A DNA stretch of 35,581 nucleotides from Pseudomonadota bacterium (lineage in GTDB: Bacteria > Pseudomonadota > Alphaproteobacteria > JAGOMX01). Every line of letters begins with the position of its first letter. Position 1 is the stretch's first letter. The stretch covers positions 1-35,581 of the forward strand of contig JBDLIP010000007.1 in NCBI GenBank assembly GCA_039714795.1, given 5' to 3'. Shown piece after piece: positions 23,214 to 32,654 of the stretch. The position numbers and the translations under genes were made by a program. The notes under the pieces are model-generated. The model was not told where the DNA came from, searched no databases, and saw only the letters and a list, made by a program, of their open reading frames with translations.

Positions 23214-25496
23214 ATGGGAAAACCTCTAAAAAAAATGATTGTTCCATCTCCTGGAGCTGAGCAGGAAGCGGCTTCTTTGCTGGCTGTAGGGAACTATAAG
23301 AAAGCACTTAATTGCTATAAAGCGCTTTTAAAACAAGAACCTTGTGATAGGTATCGTGATGCCGTGCGGGATTGTTATATTGGCAGAGCCAAACACTTAA
23401 GTAACAAAGGAATGTATCGCGAGGCAGTGGTGTTATGGGAAAATCACTCTCAGTATTGTACTGAGTGCAGTCACGTTTACCTTTATATCAATTTGTTGCT
23501 TGTGTCAGGATTTGAAAGTAAAGCTGCAGATATTTTTCTAAACAATAGGGATTCTATGGTTGAATCACAGATATTGGAAATAGAAGAAATTTTTGCAGCA
23601 CTTCTGTTGACTGGATCTGATGAGCTCGTCAGCATTTTTCCGGAAGACTCCATCCTTAGAATGCATCTCACATTTGCGCAGCAGGCTTTGGTTGCTATGA
23701 TTGAGCGGAACTTTGATCAATTGGAAAACGCACTGGCAGCCATTTCTTTTCGCTCTCCCTATAAGCAACTGAAGTTGATATTAAAAGGTTACCTGCTTCA
23801 GGTGTCTGATAAGAATTCTGATGCTGAGCCATTAGAACATGTTCCAACGACTTCCCCCTTTTATCAATTTGCAAAAGTTGTAAGAACTGCACTGTCGTCC
23901 CCTATTGATATGGCAAAGTCACTGGCGAATTTAGATCGAGTGGGATTTGAGTTATTAAGTGGGTTGCAAGGATGGGAGCCCGGCAGACAAAAGTATTTTG
24001 ATAAATTACGCGATTTAGCCGGCCGATCAGAGCCAAGGGTGTCGTCCAACCTCATTGCAGAAGGTCTGCCCTACATGGATAAATATTCTGCAAAAAGACT
24101 ATTTTATAATTTGCTTCCGTTTTATACGCCCGCTCGCAAAACATTTGAAAAGCTTTTTGAGCCATTGTCTGTTGAGGAAGAAGCACATATCAAGGCACTT
24201 GCATCAATTCACAAAGACGATAAATTTCCTCCCGAGGTTTGGCAGGAATATGAAAATGCGCTGAGCACTCAGCCACAAACGCCAATTCTTGAACTGAAAC
24301 GAGCGCTAACTTTGCGTCATGTAGTTGATTTGATTGATGCAGAACATGGAAAAGATTGCAGGTGCCCGTGGTTTGAAAAAAATTTGCAACTGCTGGAGAC
24401 TAGTCTTGCTCTCGATCCGGAGGATAAAGCGACTTATTTTGAATTAGTCCGTCGCTGTGATCTTCCAGGGGTTGAAAAGAGCGGCAAAGAGTTTATCGAT
24501 AAGGCATTGTTAGTTTTTCCTGAAGATCGTGATGTGTTGGTCATGGCAATCAAATCAGCGCGCCAACATGGGCTATTCAGCAAGGCTCTACAGCTTACAG
24601 AAAAATTGCTAGCCTTGGACCCCATTAATCGATTTGCTCTGCAATACATGACAGATCTTAATTTGCTAAAGGCAAAAAATTTGATTCTAAAAGAGAAGTG
24701 GGGTCAAGCTGAAACTCTCTTGCAAGACCTGGCAACCAGAGTTCCCAACAACCTCAAATGGCTCGTTCAACTGCATCAGGCTTTGTATAAATATCTTCAA
24801 GGAGATTTATCGCAGTTGCAACTTTTGGTGTCTCAAGGTGACGAAACGGATGTCATCCACCGGGTTAAGTTTTTGCTTGAAGCCAATAAGTTACAAATTC
24901 CCTTAGCGAAACTTGAACGGAAGGTTTGGTCCATTGCTACAAGTAAGCTCAGTATAAGAGACAGTGTTCAGTTGTTGCAATTGATTAAGCTCATGGAGCA
25001 ATATAGTACAGATGTAATATGGCAAGAAATCATTGATAGAATAAAAAGTCCTCTTAAAAAAGCGTGTTATCATCGTTTGACATCTTCGGATTTTGCAACT
25101 GTTTGTGAATTTTTTGCTAAAATTGGTCAGTTTAATTTGGTAAAAAACTTTATTAATGGTCAACCTCACCTTAAGGGTGAACCCATTTTTCTGTATTACG
25201 CGGTTTATAATAGGATTAAGGGGGATGCAAAAAATATTAAAAGATCCGATTTTGAATTATTGGAACAAGCTATGAGCATGGCTGAAGTAATCAACGATAG
25301 GCGCACTGGCATCTTAATTGATAAACTATTGGAAGAGTCGCCTAACGTCAGAATTCACAGAGAGGATAGCATGCCTCCTATGCCTTCAGACTTTCGGGAA
25401 ATGAAAGAATTTTTGTCAGGAATGATGGAAGAGGCTGGTTTAGATAGAAAGAAACAACAAGAGTTACGGAAATTGCTAGAAAAGGAGTTTTCTTAG
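23214..25496 (+). CDS. TPR-like helical-repeat protein, first gene of the chaperone-helicase operon
   Basis: The 760-residue protein has no signal peptide or membrane segment and is almost wholly helical. TPR-like units are readable at the N-terminus (ASLLAVGNYKKALNCYKALL, then GRAKHLSNKGMYREAVVLW) and in the middle (LQLLETSLALDPEDKATYFE, DKALLVFPEDRDVLVMAI, LTEKLLALDPINRFALQYM, AETLLQDLATRVPNNLKWL). The C-terminus is charged (LDRKKQQELRKLLEKEF). Such solenoids often bind Hsp70 tails or client proteins, so a scaffold or substrate-recruiting role for the downstream Hsp70 is a reasonable inference. The ribosome site before the ATG is weak; the ATG at 23235 is an alternative. Its last codons (AAAAGGAG) provide the ribosome site of the next gene. 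Confidence 0.72.
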   Translation: MGKPLKKMIVPSPGAEQEAASLLAVGNYKKALNCYKALLKQEPCDRYRDAVRDCYIGRAKHLSNKGMYREAVVLWENHSQYCTECSHVYLYINLLLVSGFESKAADIFLNNRDSMVESQILEIEEIFAALLLTGSDELVSIFPEDSILRMHLTFAQQALVAMIERNFDQLENALAAISFRSPYKQLKLILKGYLLQVSDKNSDAEPLEHVPTTSPFYQFAKVVRTALSSPIDMAKSLANLDRVGFELLSGLQGWEPGRQKYFDKLRDLAGRSEPRVSSNLIAEGLPYMDKYSAKRLFYNLLPFYTPARKTFEKLFEPLSVEEEAHIKALASIHKDDKFPPEVWQEYENALSTQPQTPILELKRALTLRHVVDLIDAEHGKDCRCPWFEKNLQLLETSLALDPEDKATYFELVRRCDLPGVEKSGKEFIDKALLVFPEDRDVLVMAIKSARQHGLFSKALQLTEKLLALDPINRFALQYMTDLNLLKAKNLILKEKWGQAETLLQDLATRVPNNLKWLVQLHQALYKYLQGDLSQLQLLVSQGDETDVIHRVKFLLEANKLQIPLAKLERKVWSIATSKLSIRDSVQLLQLIKLMEQYSTDVIWQEIIDRIKSPLKKACYHRLTSSDFATVCEFFAKIGQFNLVKNFINGQPHLKGEPIFLYYAVYNRIKGDAKNIKRSDFELLEQAMSMAEVINDRRTGILIDKLLEESPNVRIHREDSMPPMPSDFREMKEFLSGMMEEAGLDRKKQQELRKLLEKEFS

Positions 25497-25497
25497 A

Positions 25498-25830
25498 GTG
25501 GATCCTTATATTCTTTTGGACTTGGACGCTGCTGCTGCCGATGATGCAACGGTTAAATCTGCTTATGTGCAAGCTGCGCGAGCGTATCCGCCAGACAAAA
25601 ATCCGGAGATGTTTAAATCAATACGTTCTGCCTTTGAGTCAATTGCAACTGAACGCCAGCGGCTAAAGCAGCAGATGTTTCAATTAACGCCAACGGATCC
25701 GGTTACAATTATCTATTCTTGTTTGCGGGATGGGGAATCAGGAAGGTTATCTAGTACGCCAAATACCCGTGATATTTTTCAAAAAGGTGTTCGTTCTATT
25801 GTAAGGCATAACTTGGAAAACAAATGTTAG
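25498..25830 (+). CDS. J-domain-like cochaperone with PPD in place of HPD
   Basis: The 110-residue protein begins MDPYILLDLDAAAADDATVK and continues SAYVQAARAYPPDKNPEMFK then SIRSAFESI, which aligns with J-domain helices I-III. The essential HPD triad is PPD at 31-33: His is replaced by Pro, while Asp and the following KNP are kept. It starts at GTG 25498, with AAGGAG ten bases upstream in the previous gene, and its end overlaps the GrpE-like gene by 7 bp. Similar short J-like proteins with a PPE/PPD loop occur beside atypical Hsp70s, so this is probably a dedicated variant rather than a decayed gene. Whether it stimulates ATP hydrolysis is unknown. Confidence 0.75.
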   Translation: MDPYILLDLDAAAADDATVKSAYVQAARAYPPDKNPEMFKSIRSAFESIATERQRLKQQMFQLTPTDPVTIIYSCLRDGESGRLSSTPNTRDIFQKGVRSIVRHNLENKC

Positions 25831-26636
25831 GCATAGATACGAAGCGACAAAATACGGTTGATAGTTTTAGCTATTTTGTTGAAGACTCACCGAAATCAGA
25901 ATCAGAACCAGAACCTGAAGATCCAGTTGAAAAGTCATCTGATTTGCCAGAAGTCATACCAATGCCGGGGCCTAAAATTACGGTTGATCCGGAACCAGAA
26001 CCGGAACCGGAAGTTAGTGATGATAAAATTGCCATGTCAGTATTGTATGGGGAGCTAACAGACCTCAACACAGAAATCCAGGAAGAGCTGACAGAACTCA
26101 AAACCGAAATCAAGGGGGAGTCCCGGCAATTTAAAGGTGCCTTGAGAAGTTTCAAAGAAATTTTTGGTACTTTGCAAAAAAGCCATGATGTCTTAACAAA
26201 AGAATTAAATCACAGACGCCAGGAACAAAAAGTTGAAACGGAAATACAAAAACAGGCCATACTTAAGCCGTTTTTGTTAGATATTATCGAGTTGCGTGAT
26301 CGCCTGGAAGCAGGTGTATTACATAGCAAGAATTATCGTTCGGGTTGGTTGGCGCGAATTTTTCAGCGTGAATCTGCATTTGTAGCGAGCCTTAGCCAAG
26401 GGCAAGACATGATGTTACGTCGTGTTGATCAACTTTTGTCATCCCATGATGTGCAGGCTATCAATGCAATTGGAAAGTCTTTTGACCCTAAATTTATGCG
26501 AGCAGTCGCAGTGGAGTATTCACCTGGACTGCCAAATAATGAGGTTATTTTAGAGTTGCGTAAAGGATTCATCTGGAAAGATGAGATTTTGCGTGTAGCA
26601 GAAGTCAAAGTGAATAAAGAAGAGGAATTAAATTAA
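25824..26636 (+). CDS. GrpE-like nucleotide exchange factor with acidic N-terminus
   Basis: The 270-residue protein has three parts. Residues 1-70 are acidic and Pro-rich with repeated EPEPEP runs. Residues 70-140 form a charged coiled coil (GELTDLNTEIQEELTELKTE). The C-terminal half resembles GrpE: LKPFLLDIIELRDRLEAGVL, then NAIGKSFDPKFMRAVAVEYS and NNEVILELRKGFIWKDEILR ending VAEVKV, equivalent to GrpE FDP-HEAV and the QKGY-LRPA-V strand. It is longer than E. coli GrpE (197). It overlaps the J-like gene (ATGTTAG) and the Hsp70 gene (TAATG), so stoichiometric coupled translation is likely. Role: ADP release from the adjacent Hsp70. Confidence 0.78.
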   Translation: MLGIDTKRQNTVDSFSYFVEDSPKSESEPEPEDPVEKSSDLPEVIPMPGPKITVDPEPEPEPEVSDDKIAMSVLYGELTDLNTEIQEELTELKTEIKGESRQFKGALRSFKEIFGTLQKSHDVLTKELNHRRQEQKVETEIQKQAILKPFLLDIIELRDRLEAGVLHSKNYRSGWLARIFQRESAFVASLSQGQDMMLRRVDQLLSSHDVQAINAIGKSFDPKFMRAVAVEYSPGLPNNEVILELRKGFIWKDEILRVAEVKVNKEEELN

Positions 26637-28405
26637 TGAGTGAGGTAATTATTGGTATCGATTTGGGTACAACAAATTCAGAAGTTGCAGTTGTACGAGA
26701 TGGAAAGGTCACGATTATTGATGACAACGGAGATAAGATTTTACCCTCAGTTGTCGGTCTATCAGACAGCGGGACCCTTCTTGTAGGCGAGATTGCCAAA
26801 AATCAATATGTGCTTTGTCCAGAAAAAACGATTCTATCAATCAAACGTAACATGGGAAGCCAGGAAAAGGTTAATCTAGGGGACTCTGCTTACGCACCTC
26901 AGGAAGTGTCAGCTATGATCTTAAAGCAATTAAAGTCTATGGCTGAAGATTATCTGCAATGTTCGGTGTCGAAGGCAGTTATTACGGTTCCTGCCTATTT
27001 TTCTGATGCACAACGCCAAGCAACCAGAGAAGCAGGTGAGCTGGCAGGCCTTGAAGTCGTTCGAATCATCAACGAACCAACGGCGGCAGCCCTTGCCTAT
27101 GGAGCAACAGACCAAGAGAAAAAGAATATTTTGGTTTATGATTTGGGTGGCGGTACATTTGATGTTTCGGTTGTTTGTTTGGAATCGCAAGTTGTGGAGG
27201 TGCTGGCAACTACCGGTAACAATAACCTTGGTGGAGATGACTTTGATACCAAGATTGTCAAGTTTATCGAAGACCATTTACAGGAAAAAGGAATCGATAT
27301 CAGTCAATCTCTACTGGCAAAAGCCCGCATCCAGCGCGCAGCAGAAATTGCAAAAATTAAATTGTCAGATCATCCCTTTGCAATGATTGAAGAAGAGTAC
27401 TTGTTGGATCACGAAGGGAAACCTTATCATTTGTCATTAGAGATTTCACGAAAAGAGTATCAAGAAATGATTATGGCGCATGTTGATGAAACGCTAGATG
27501 CCGTCCATCAAGCGCTTGATGAAGCAAATTTAATGGCATCTCAAATTGACGAAGTTTTACTAGTAGGTGGTAGTACCCGTACCCCTATTATTCCAGAAAA
27601 GTTATCTGAAATATTTGAAAATAGACCACATGCAGAAATTGATCCAGAGTTTTGCGTTGCAATAGGGGCTGCGATTCAAGCAGGAGTTATTGCTGGCGAA
27701 GAATGTGACGCTGTATTGGTAGATATTACACCTTATACTTTTGGTACTTGTTATTTAGGTGTTTTAGATGGATATCCCTATCCTAACGTATACCAACCAC
27801 TCATTCAAAAGAATACTCCTATTCCTGTAACAAAGAGTGACGTGTTTTATACAAACCACGACAATCAGGAAATTGTTGATGTTAGTGTTTATCAAGGGGA
27901 AAATGCTGATGCGTTGCAAAATATCGAAATTGGGAAATTTTTGATAGAAGGCCTGAGCAAAGTTCCTGCAGGAAACCCCATTATCGTTGATTTTAATCTA
28001 GACTCAGATGGCATTTTGCATGTTACTGCTAAAGAAAAACGTAGTGATGTAGAAAAATCATTAACCATAGATAATGCAATTTCGCAGTTTACAGATCAAG
28101 AATTTGATAAGGCAAAACAGCGTATCGACCAGTTATTTGCAGATGATTCAGATGACATATCTTACGATGAAGATGAAACTGATCAAGGTCGTTTGGTTTT
28201 AATAGATAAGCGGACAAATACTCTTGAATTGATAGCAATAGCTGAAGGAATTTTAAATAAGGTATCGAATGAAGACAGAGAAGATTTACAGAGTATTATT
28301 GAAGAAACGAGAGGTGCTTTGGATATAGATGACGAACAGAATTTAGAAAATAAAACCAAGAAACTATCTGATATCGTATCTTATTTAGAGGTTAGTGCAG
28401 CGTGA
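26636..28405 (+). CDS. Divergent Hsp70 (DnaK-like) chaperone
   Basis: The 589-residue protein has a complete Hsp70 nucleotide-binding domain: IGIDLGTTNS at 6-15, IINEPTAAALAYG at 144-156, YDLGGGTFDVS at 168-178 and LLVGGSTRTP at 308-317. The interdomain linker and first strand read AVLVDITPYTFGTCYLG (from 359), unlike the DVLLLDVTPLSLGIE of housekeeping DnaK. A substrate-binding beta domain follows (NTPIPVTKSDVFYT, GENADALQNIEIGKF, VDFNLDSDGILHVTAKEK), then a short acidic helical lid ending without the usual DnaK tail. It is shorter than DnaK (about 638). Flanked by its own J-like and GrpE-like genes, it is best read as a specialised Hsp70 with dedicated cochaperones. Confidence 0.9.
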   Translation: MSEVIIGIDLGTTNSEVAVVRDGKVTIIDDNGDKILPSVVGLSDSGTLLVGEIAKNQYVLCPEKTILSIKRNMGSQEKVNLGDSAYAPQEVSAMILKQLKSMAEDYLQCSVSKAVITVPAYFSDAQRQATREAGELAGLEVVRIINEPTAAALAYGATDQEKKNILVYDLGGGTFDVSVVCLESQVVEVLATTGNNNLGGDDFDTKIVKFIEDHLQEKGIDISQSLLAKARIQRAAEIAKIKLSDHPFAMIEEEYLLDHEGKPYHLSLEISRKEYQEMIMAHVDETLDAVHQALDEANLMASQIDEVLLVGGSTRTPIIPEKLSEIFENRPHAEIDPEFCVAIGAAIQAGVIAGEECDAVLVDITPYTFGTCYLGVLDGYPYPNVYQPLIQKNTPIPVTKSDVFYTNHDNQEIVDVSVYQGENADALQNIEIGKFLIEGLSKVPAGNPIIVDFNLDSDGILHVTAKEKRSDVEKSLTIDNAISQFTDQEFDKAKQRIDQLFADDSDDISYDEDETDQGRLVLIDKRTNTLELIAIAEGILNKVSNEDREDLQSIIEETRGALDIDDEQNLENKTKKLSDIVSYLEVSAA

Positions 28406-31400
28406 ATTTGTTATTGACATGAATCCACATGATCTCTTAAGGGAATATCATAGCCTTCCTACCCTAGAACAAGCCGTCGTACGTTTGGTGTCGCTTGTTT
28501 ATGCGGGTACTGGTGCGAAAAATTTACTTAAATGCTTGCAGAGATCACCTTATCTTTCTCAAGCAGAACGCAATATGGAAATCGGTCAATTGCGTAAGGT
28601 TCTTGCTCTCTTAAAGAGAAAAAGAATGATTGGCCCCAAGCAAGAATGTCCTCCAGATTTGGCTCATGCTATAAGCACTGATGCTTGTGATAGTGGTTAT
28701 ATTAAACAATATATTGCTGCCATTGAATCTGTTTGTAAAGAAACGGGAAGGCGTGTCTTTTACGGATACTCTGTTAATGAGAACATGATTTATCTCAGTG
28801 AATTACGCAGAGCTATCTATGGGGGAGATGAACTCGAAATCATTGAGCAACTCGAGACGATTGTCAATGATATTGATCACCATGGGCTTGACCGACTGTT
28901 CATGTATATCTATGCAGATACACCATTAAATCTAAAGTGGTTGTTGGGGCTTCCATTCGTTGTACAACAACGGATTTTTAGCACCAAGCTAAGATCATTT
29001 TGTCTGACCGGTTGGGACTTTGATCAATTACAACCACTTTTGTCTCATTATGAGTCAAAGCGTGAAGATAAAAATTATCGCTCTTTTGCTACCACTTTTT
29101 TACTGTATGACATTTTATCGGGTCGTACAGATTGCATCGAACAAACTTTGGCAATGAGTGAGTTGCCTGCTGAGATGGAATCTGCTGTTGCAGGAACAGC
29201 AGCATTTTTTTTGCAGAATCAGAAAATGAGTCTTACTCGCTATGCTGAAGGGCTAAAATCTTTGCGCAAACAAACTCATAGCCGTGAGATTTACTTTCGG
29301 ACAATTGACGGTGTATTTTATTTGCTTGCTTTGTTGCAGACAGAAGACAAGAAACACTGGGATAAATTGCAAGCACATTTAAAGGTTGTTTTAGAATACA
29401 ATACGCCCTACTCAACTGCTTACCGAATCATCCAAGACATATTGTGGGTTTTGCGGAATCAAGAAGATTTGATGCAAAAAAACCGTTATTCTCGCGATAT
29501 AGGACGATTAGATTTAGCTGAATTAGACCCCTTATCTGCCGCAATCAGAGTTCTTTATTGTTACTGGTTTGACAAGGACAAACTTGATCTTGAGGTCTGT
29601 CGTGGGCAGTTTATTACTTATAAAAATAGCTTACCGTTAGTGGCTAAAATATTTGTTGATGTTCTTGTGCAAAGTGGTCAAAGTTCTCAAAATTCCCAAG
29701 AGTACGAAATATTCATATCCCAAAATAACTTAGAGAACATAATAGATTTTAGCTCTATCGTTAAAGTGAGTGAAAAATGGGAACGACAATTACAGCAATT
29801 GAATCATTTTTTTGAGTGTATTGGAGGATCCGGTGATTCATCAAAGAAGAAACGTTTGGTATGGCGGCTCAATCCAGAAGATATTCAAAGTTTAACAGCT
29901 ATTGCACAAAGTTTGAAATTGAATGGCACTTGGAGTAAGGGCAAAAAAATATCTCGCAAGCGGCTGTTTGAAAATGGCAGTTCGGCTGCGTTAGATTATT
30001 TGACTCTAGAAGATCACAAACTCATTCGTACCTTGAAGAAAAATCCTTATCGCTACTACGGTTCGGAGGACTACTATTGGGATCAGAATAAAACGTTACA
30101 GGCCCTGATTGGTCATCCTAGGATTTTCTGTGAAACTGCACCCGATGTATTTTCTGAGTTTGTAGAAACTTCCCCAGAACTTATTATCGAGGAAGATGAC
30201 AAAGATTACTTTAAAATCAGTATGTCGCACCTATCGTCAACAGCTGAGGTCCTCATAGAACAAGAAACACCATCACGTTTCAGGGTTGTTGATTTTTCCG
30301 AGCAATTTTTGCCCCTGACGGATATTATCGGAAATCAGGGCTTAAAAGTTTCAGCATCTGCTAAAGAGCATGTTGTCAATATTATCCGCAAGGCGGCTCC
30401 AATTTTACCAATCCAGTCAGAGTTGGAAAGTGATGATCTTCCCACTGTAGAATCAGATCCTACCCCTTGTTTGCAAATGCTACCCATGGGGGAGGGGTTG
30501 CGGGCCAATTTGTTTGTGCGCCCCTTTACTGACAGTGGATGCTATCTACGGCCAGGTCAGGGTAAGCCGCTGGTTTTGTCAGAAATCAAAGGACAACATA
30601 CCAGGGCACGTAGGGATTTAAAGCAGGAAGAGCAGCTGGTAGAGCAATTGCTTGAGAGCAGTTCTTGTCTGCGGCTGCGCAATGATGATAGCAATGAGTG
30701 GATATTTGAAAGGCCTGACGATTGCCTAGAGTTGTTAAGTGAATTGCAAAATTACCAAGGTTCATTGAAAATTGAATGGCCTGAGGGTCAGACCTTTGCG
30801 GTGACCAAGCAAATTTCGTTTAATGATTTCAGCCTCAATATTCGCCAGCAAAATGATTGGTTTGAAGTTCAAGGTGAGCTACATATTGGCGAAGACAAAG
30901 TGCTGGATATGCGCACATTGCTCGATTTACTCGAGTCGTCGCAAGGAAACTTTATACCGCTTGGAGAGCATCAGTTTCTTTCACTGTCCAAACATTTCAA
31001 AAAGAGATTGCAGGACTTGAAGGCCTTTAGTGAATCGACCAAGTCAGGGGCTAAGGTACACGGGCTTGGCAGCTTGACCTTGCAAGAGTTTGCCAGTGAG
31101 GCAGGCAAGGTTAAAAGTGACAAGCACTGGAAGGAAAAGCTCAAGGCATTGGCAGAGGTAGAAAGCTATCAGCCGCAACTGCCAACAACCTTGCAGGCAG
31201 ATTTAAGGGACTATCAAGTCGAAGGTTTTGAATGGCTAGCGCGTTTATCAAAAGCAGGAATGGGAGCGTGTCTTGCTGATGATATGGGATTGGGTAAGAC
31301 TTTGCAGGCTTTAGCCGTCATGCTGCCCCATGCTTCTCAAGGACCTTGTTTGGTGATAGCACCAACCTCCGTGTGTCACAATTGGGAAGATGAGGTTCGG

Positions 31401-32621
31401 AAATTTTCCCCAACGCTCAACACCCATACTATGCCTTTAAAAGGACGCAAAGAACGGGTTGAGTCCTTAGGGCCCAATGATGTGTTGGTTTGTAGCTACG
31501 GGATTATGCAACAGAGCGCAGAGATTCTACAGGAGAAATTCTGGCAGATGGTGGTTTTGGATGAAGCCCAGGCAATTAAAAACCCAGCTACCAAACGTTC
31601 GCAAGTGGTAGGCAAACTTCAGGGTCAATTTAAATTGGCGCTCACCGGTACGCCCATTGAAAATAATTTGGACGAATTGTGGAGTTTATTTCGTTTTGTA
31701 GCCCCAGGTTTGCTTGGGTCTCGGGAGTCATTCCGGTCTCGCTTTAGTATTCCAATCCAAAAGCATGGGAAAAAGCAAGTGCAGAACGCCTTACGTCTTT
31801 TGGTACAAACCTTTATTTTAAGGCGTACTAAGAACAAGGTTCTAACAGAGCTGCCACCGCGCACAGAACAGACTTTAGTTGTAGAGATGACAGAAGAAGA
31901 ACGTTCTTTCTACGAAGCTCTGCGCCGCAAAGCTGTTGAACGCATTCAGGCTTTGGATGAAGACACCCAGGCGGGACAAAAGCGCTTTCACATCTTAGCT
32001 GAAATGACAAGGCTGCGGCAGGCTTGCTGCCATCCACAATTGATCACGGCTGGTGTTGCGGTAAAAAGCAGCAAGATGAAGATGTTACTGCGTCTGATTG
32101 ACGATTTAAAACAGAATAACCACCAAGCTTTGATATTTAGCCAATATGTCAGCTATTTAAAGTTGGTTCGTAAAGAATTAGATGACCAAGGTATTAGCTA
32201 TCGTTATCTAGATGGCAGCACCCCAGCATCAGCGCGCAAGCAAGAGGTCCACGCTTTTCAATCTGGGGAAAGTGATCTCTTTCTGATCAGTCTAAAGGCA
32301 GGAGGTGCAGGGTTGAATTTGACCGCCGCTGATTATGTCATTCACTTAGATCCGTGGTGGAATCCCGCGGTAGAGGACCAAGCTTCAGACCGTGCGCACC
32401 GTATTGGTCAAACTCGTCCAGTAACTGTCTATCGCTTGATTATGCAAAACTCGATTGAGGAAAAGATCATATCGCTGCACCAAACCAAGCGCGACTTAGC
32501 TGATGGATTGCTAAAAGGCAGCGATGTTTGGCAGCGCCTTAGTGAGGATCAATTGATCGAATTGATTCAGGAGACGCAAACCCCAGAGACACAGTTACTT
32601 CCAGACAAACAGGCAGCTTGA
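28395..32621 (+). CDS. 1408-residue SNF2-family ATPase, last gene of the chaperone operon
   Basis: The C-terminal part (about 930-1390) is a full SNF2 motor: LADDMGLGKTLQ with D962-K968, the DEAQ box from 1056, LTGTPIENNL, ILRRTKNKVLTELPPR, the GGAGLNLTAADYVIHLDPWW block and the arginine finger in RAHRIGQ. Residues about 690-930 look like a bacterial SNF2-associated region (GEGLRANLFVRPF). The first 690 residues are helical and charged, and I cannot assign them. The GTG at 28395 is used because AGAGG precedes it and it overlaps the Hsp70 end by 11 bp; ATG 28419 is an alternative. The coupling implies joint work: the Hsp70 set could assemble, load or regulate this DNA translocase, or the motor could strip proteins for the chaperone. 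Confidence 0.9.
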   Translation: MQREFVIDMNPHDLLREYHSLPTLEQAVVRLVSLVYAGTGAKNLLKCLQRSPYLSQAERNMEIGQLRKVLALLKRKRMIGPKQECPPDLAHAISTDACDSGYIKQYIAAIESVCKETGRRVFYGYSVNENMIYLSELRRAIYGGDELEIIEQLETIVNDIDHHGLDRLFMYIYADTPLNLKWLLGLPFVVQQRIFSTKLRSFCLTGWDFDQLQPLLSHYESKREDKNYRSFATTFLLYDILSGRTDCIEQTLAMSELPAEMESAVAGTAAFFLQNQKMSLTRYAEGLKSLRKQTHSREIYFRTIDGVFYLLALLQTEDKKHWDKLQAHLKVVLEYNTPYSTAYRIIQDILWVLRNQEDLMQKNRYSRDIGRLDLAELDPLSAAIRVLYCYWFDKDKLDLEVCRGQFITYKNSLPLVAKIFVDVLVQSGQSSQNSQEYEIFISQNNLENIIDFSSIVKVSEKWERQLQQLNHFFECIGGSGDSSKKKRLVWRLNPEDIQSLTAIAQSLKLNGTWSKGKKISRKRLFENGSSAALDYLTLEDHKLIRTLKKNPYRYYGSEDYYWDQNKTLQALIGHPRIFCETAPDVFSEFVETSPELIIEEDDKDYFKISMSHLSSTAEVLIEQETPSRFRVVDFSEQFLPLTDIIGNQGLKVSASAKEHVVNIIRKAAPILPIQSELESDDLPTVESDPTPCLQMLPMGEGLRANLFVRPFTDSGCYLRPGQGKPLVLSEIKGQHTRARRDLKQEEQLVEQLLESSSCLRLRNDDSNEWIFERPDDCLELLSELQNYQGSLKIEWPEGQTFAVTKQISFNDFSLNIRQQNDWFEVQGELHIGEDKVLDMRTLLDLLESSQGNFIPLGEHQFLSLSKHFKKRLQDLKAFSESTKSGAKVHGLGSLTLQEFASEAGKVKSDKHWKEKLKALAEVESYQPQLPTTLQADLRDYQVEGFEWLARLSKAGMGACLADDMGLGKTLQALAVMLPHASQGPCLVIAPTSVCHNWEDEVRKFSPTLNTHTMPLKGRKERVESLGPNDVLVCSYGIMQQSAEILQEKFWQMVVLDEAQAIKNPATKRSQVVGKLQGQFKLALTGTPIENNLDELWSLFRFVAPGLLGSRESFRSRFSIPIQKHGKKQVQNALRLLVQTFILRRTKNKVLTELPPRTEQTLVVEMTEEERSFYEALRRKAVERIQALDEDTQAGQKRFHILAEMTRLRQACCHPQLITAGVAVKSSKMKMLLRLIDDLKQNNHQALIFSQYVSYLKLVRKELDDQGISYRYLDGSTPASARKQEVHAFQSGESDLFLISLKAGGAGLNLTAADYVIHLDPWWNPAVEDQASDRAHRIGQTRPVTVYRLIMQNSIEEKIISLHQTKRDLADGLLKGSDVWQRLSEDQLIELIQETQTPETQLLPDKQAA

Positions 32622-32654
32622 GATTGGTTGTTGAGCGCCTGCTTCGATAGATTT

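Noticed and set aside
25498-28405. Housekeeping dnaJ-grpE-dnaK locus
   Set aside because: The J-like protein is only 110 residues with PPD and lacks the Gly/Phe and zinc regions of DnaJ; the Hsp70 linker and tail are atypical; neighbours are TPR and SNF2 genes.
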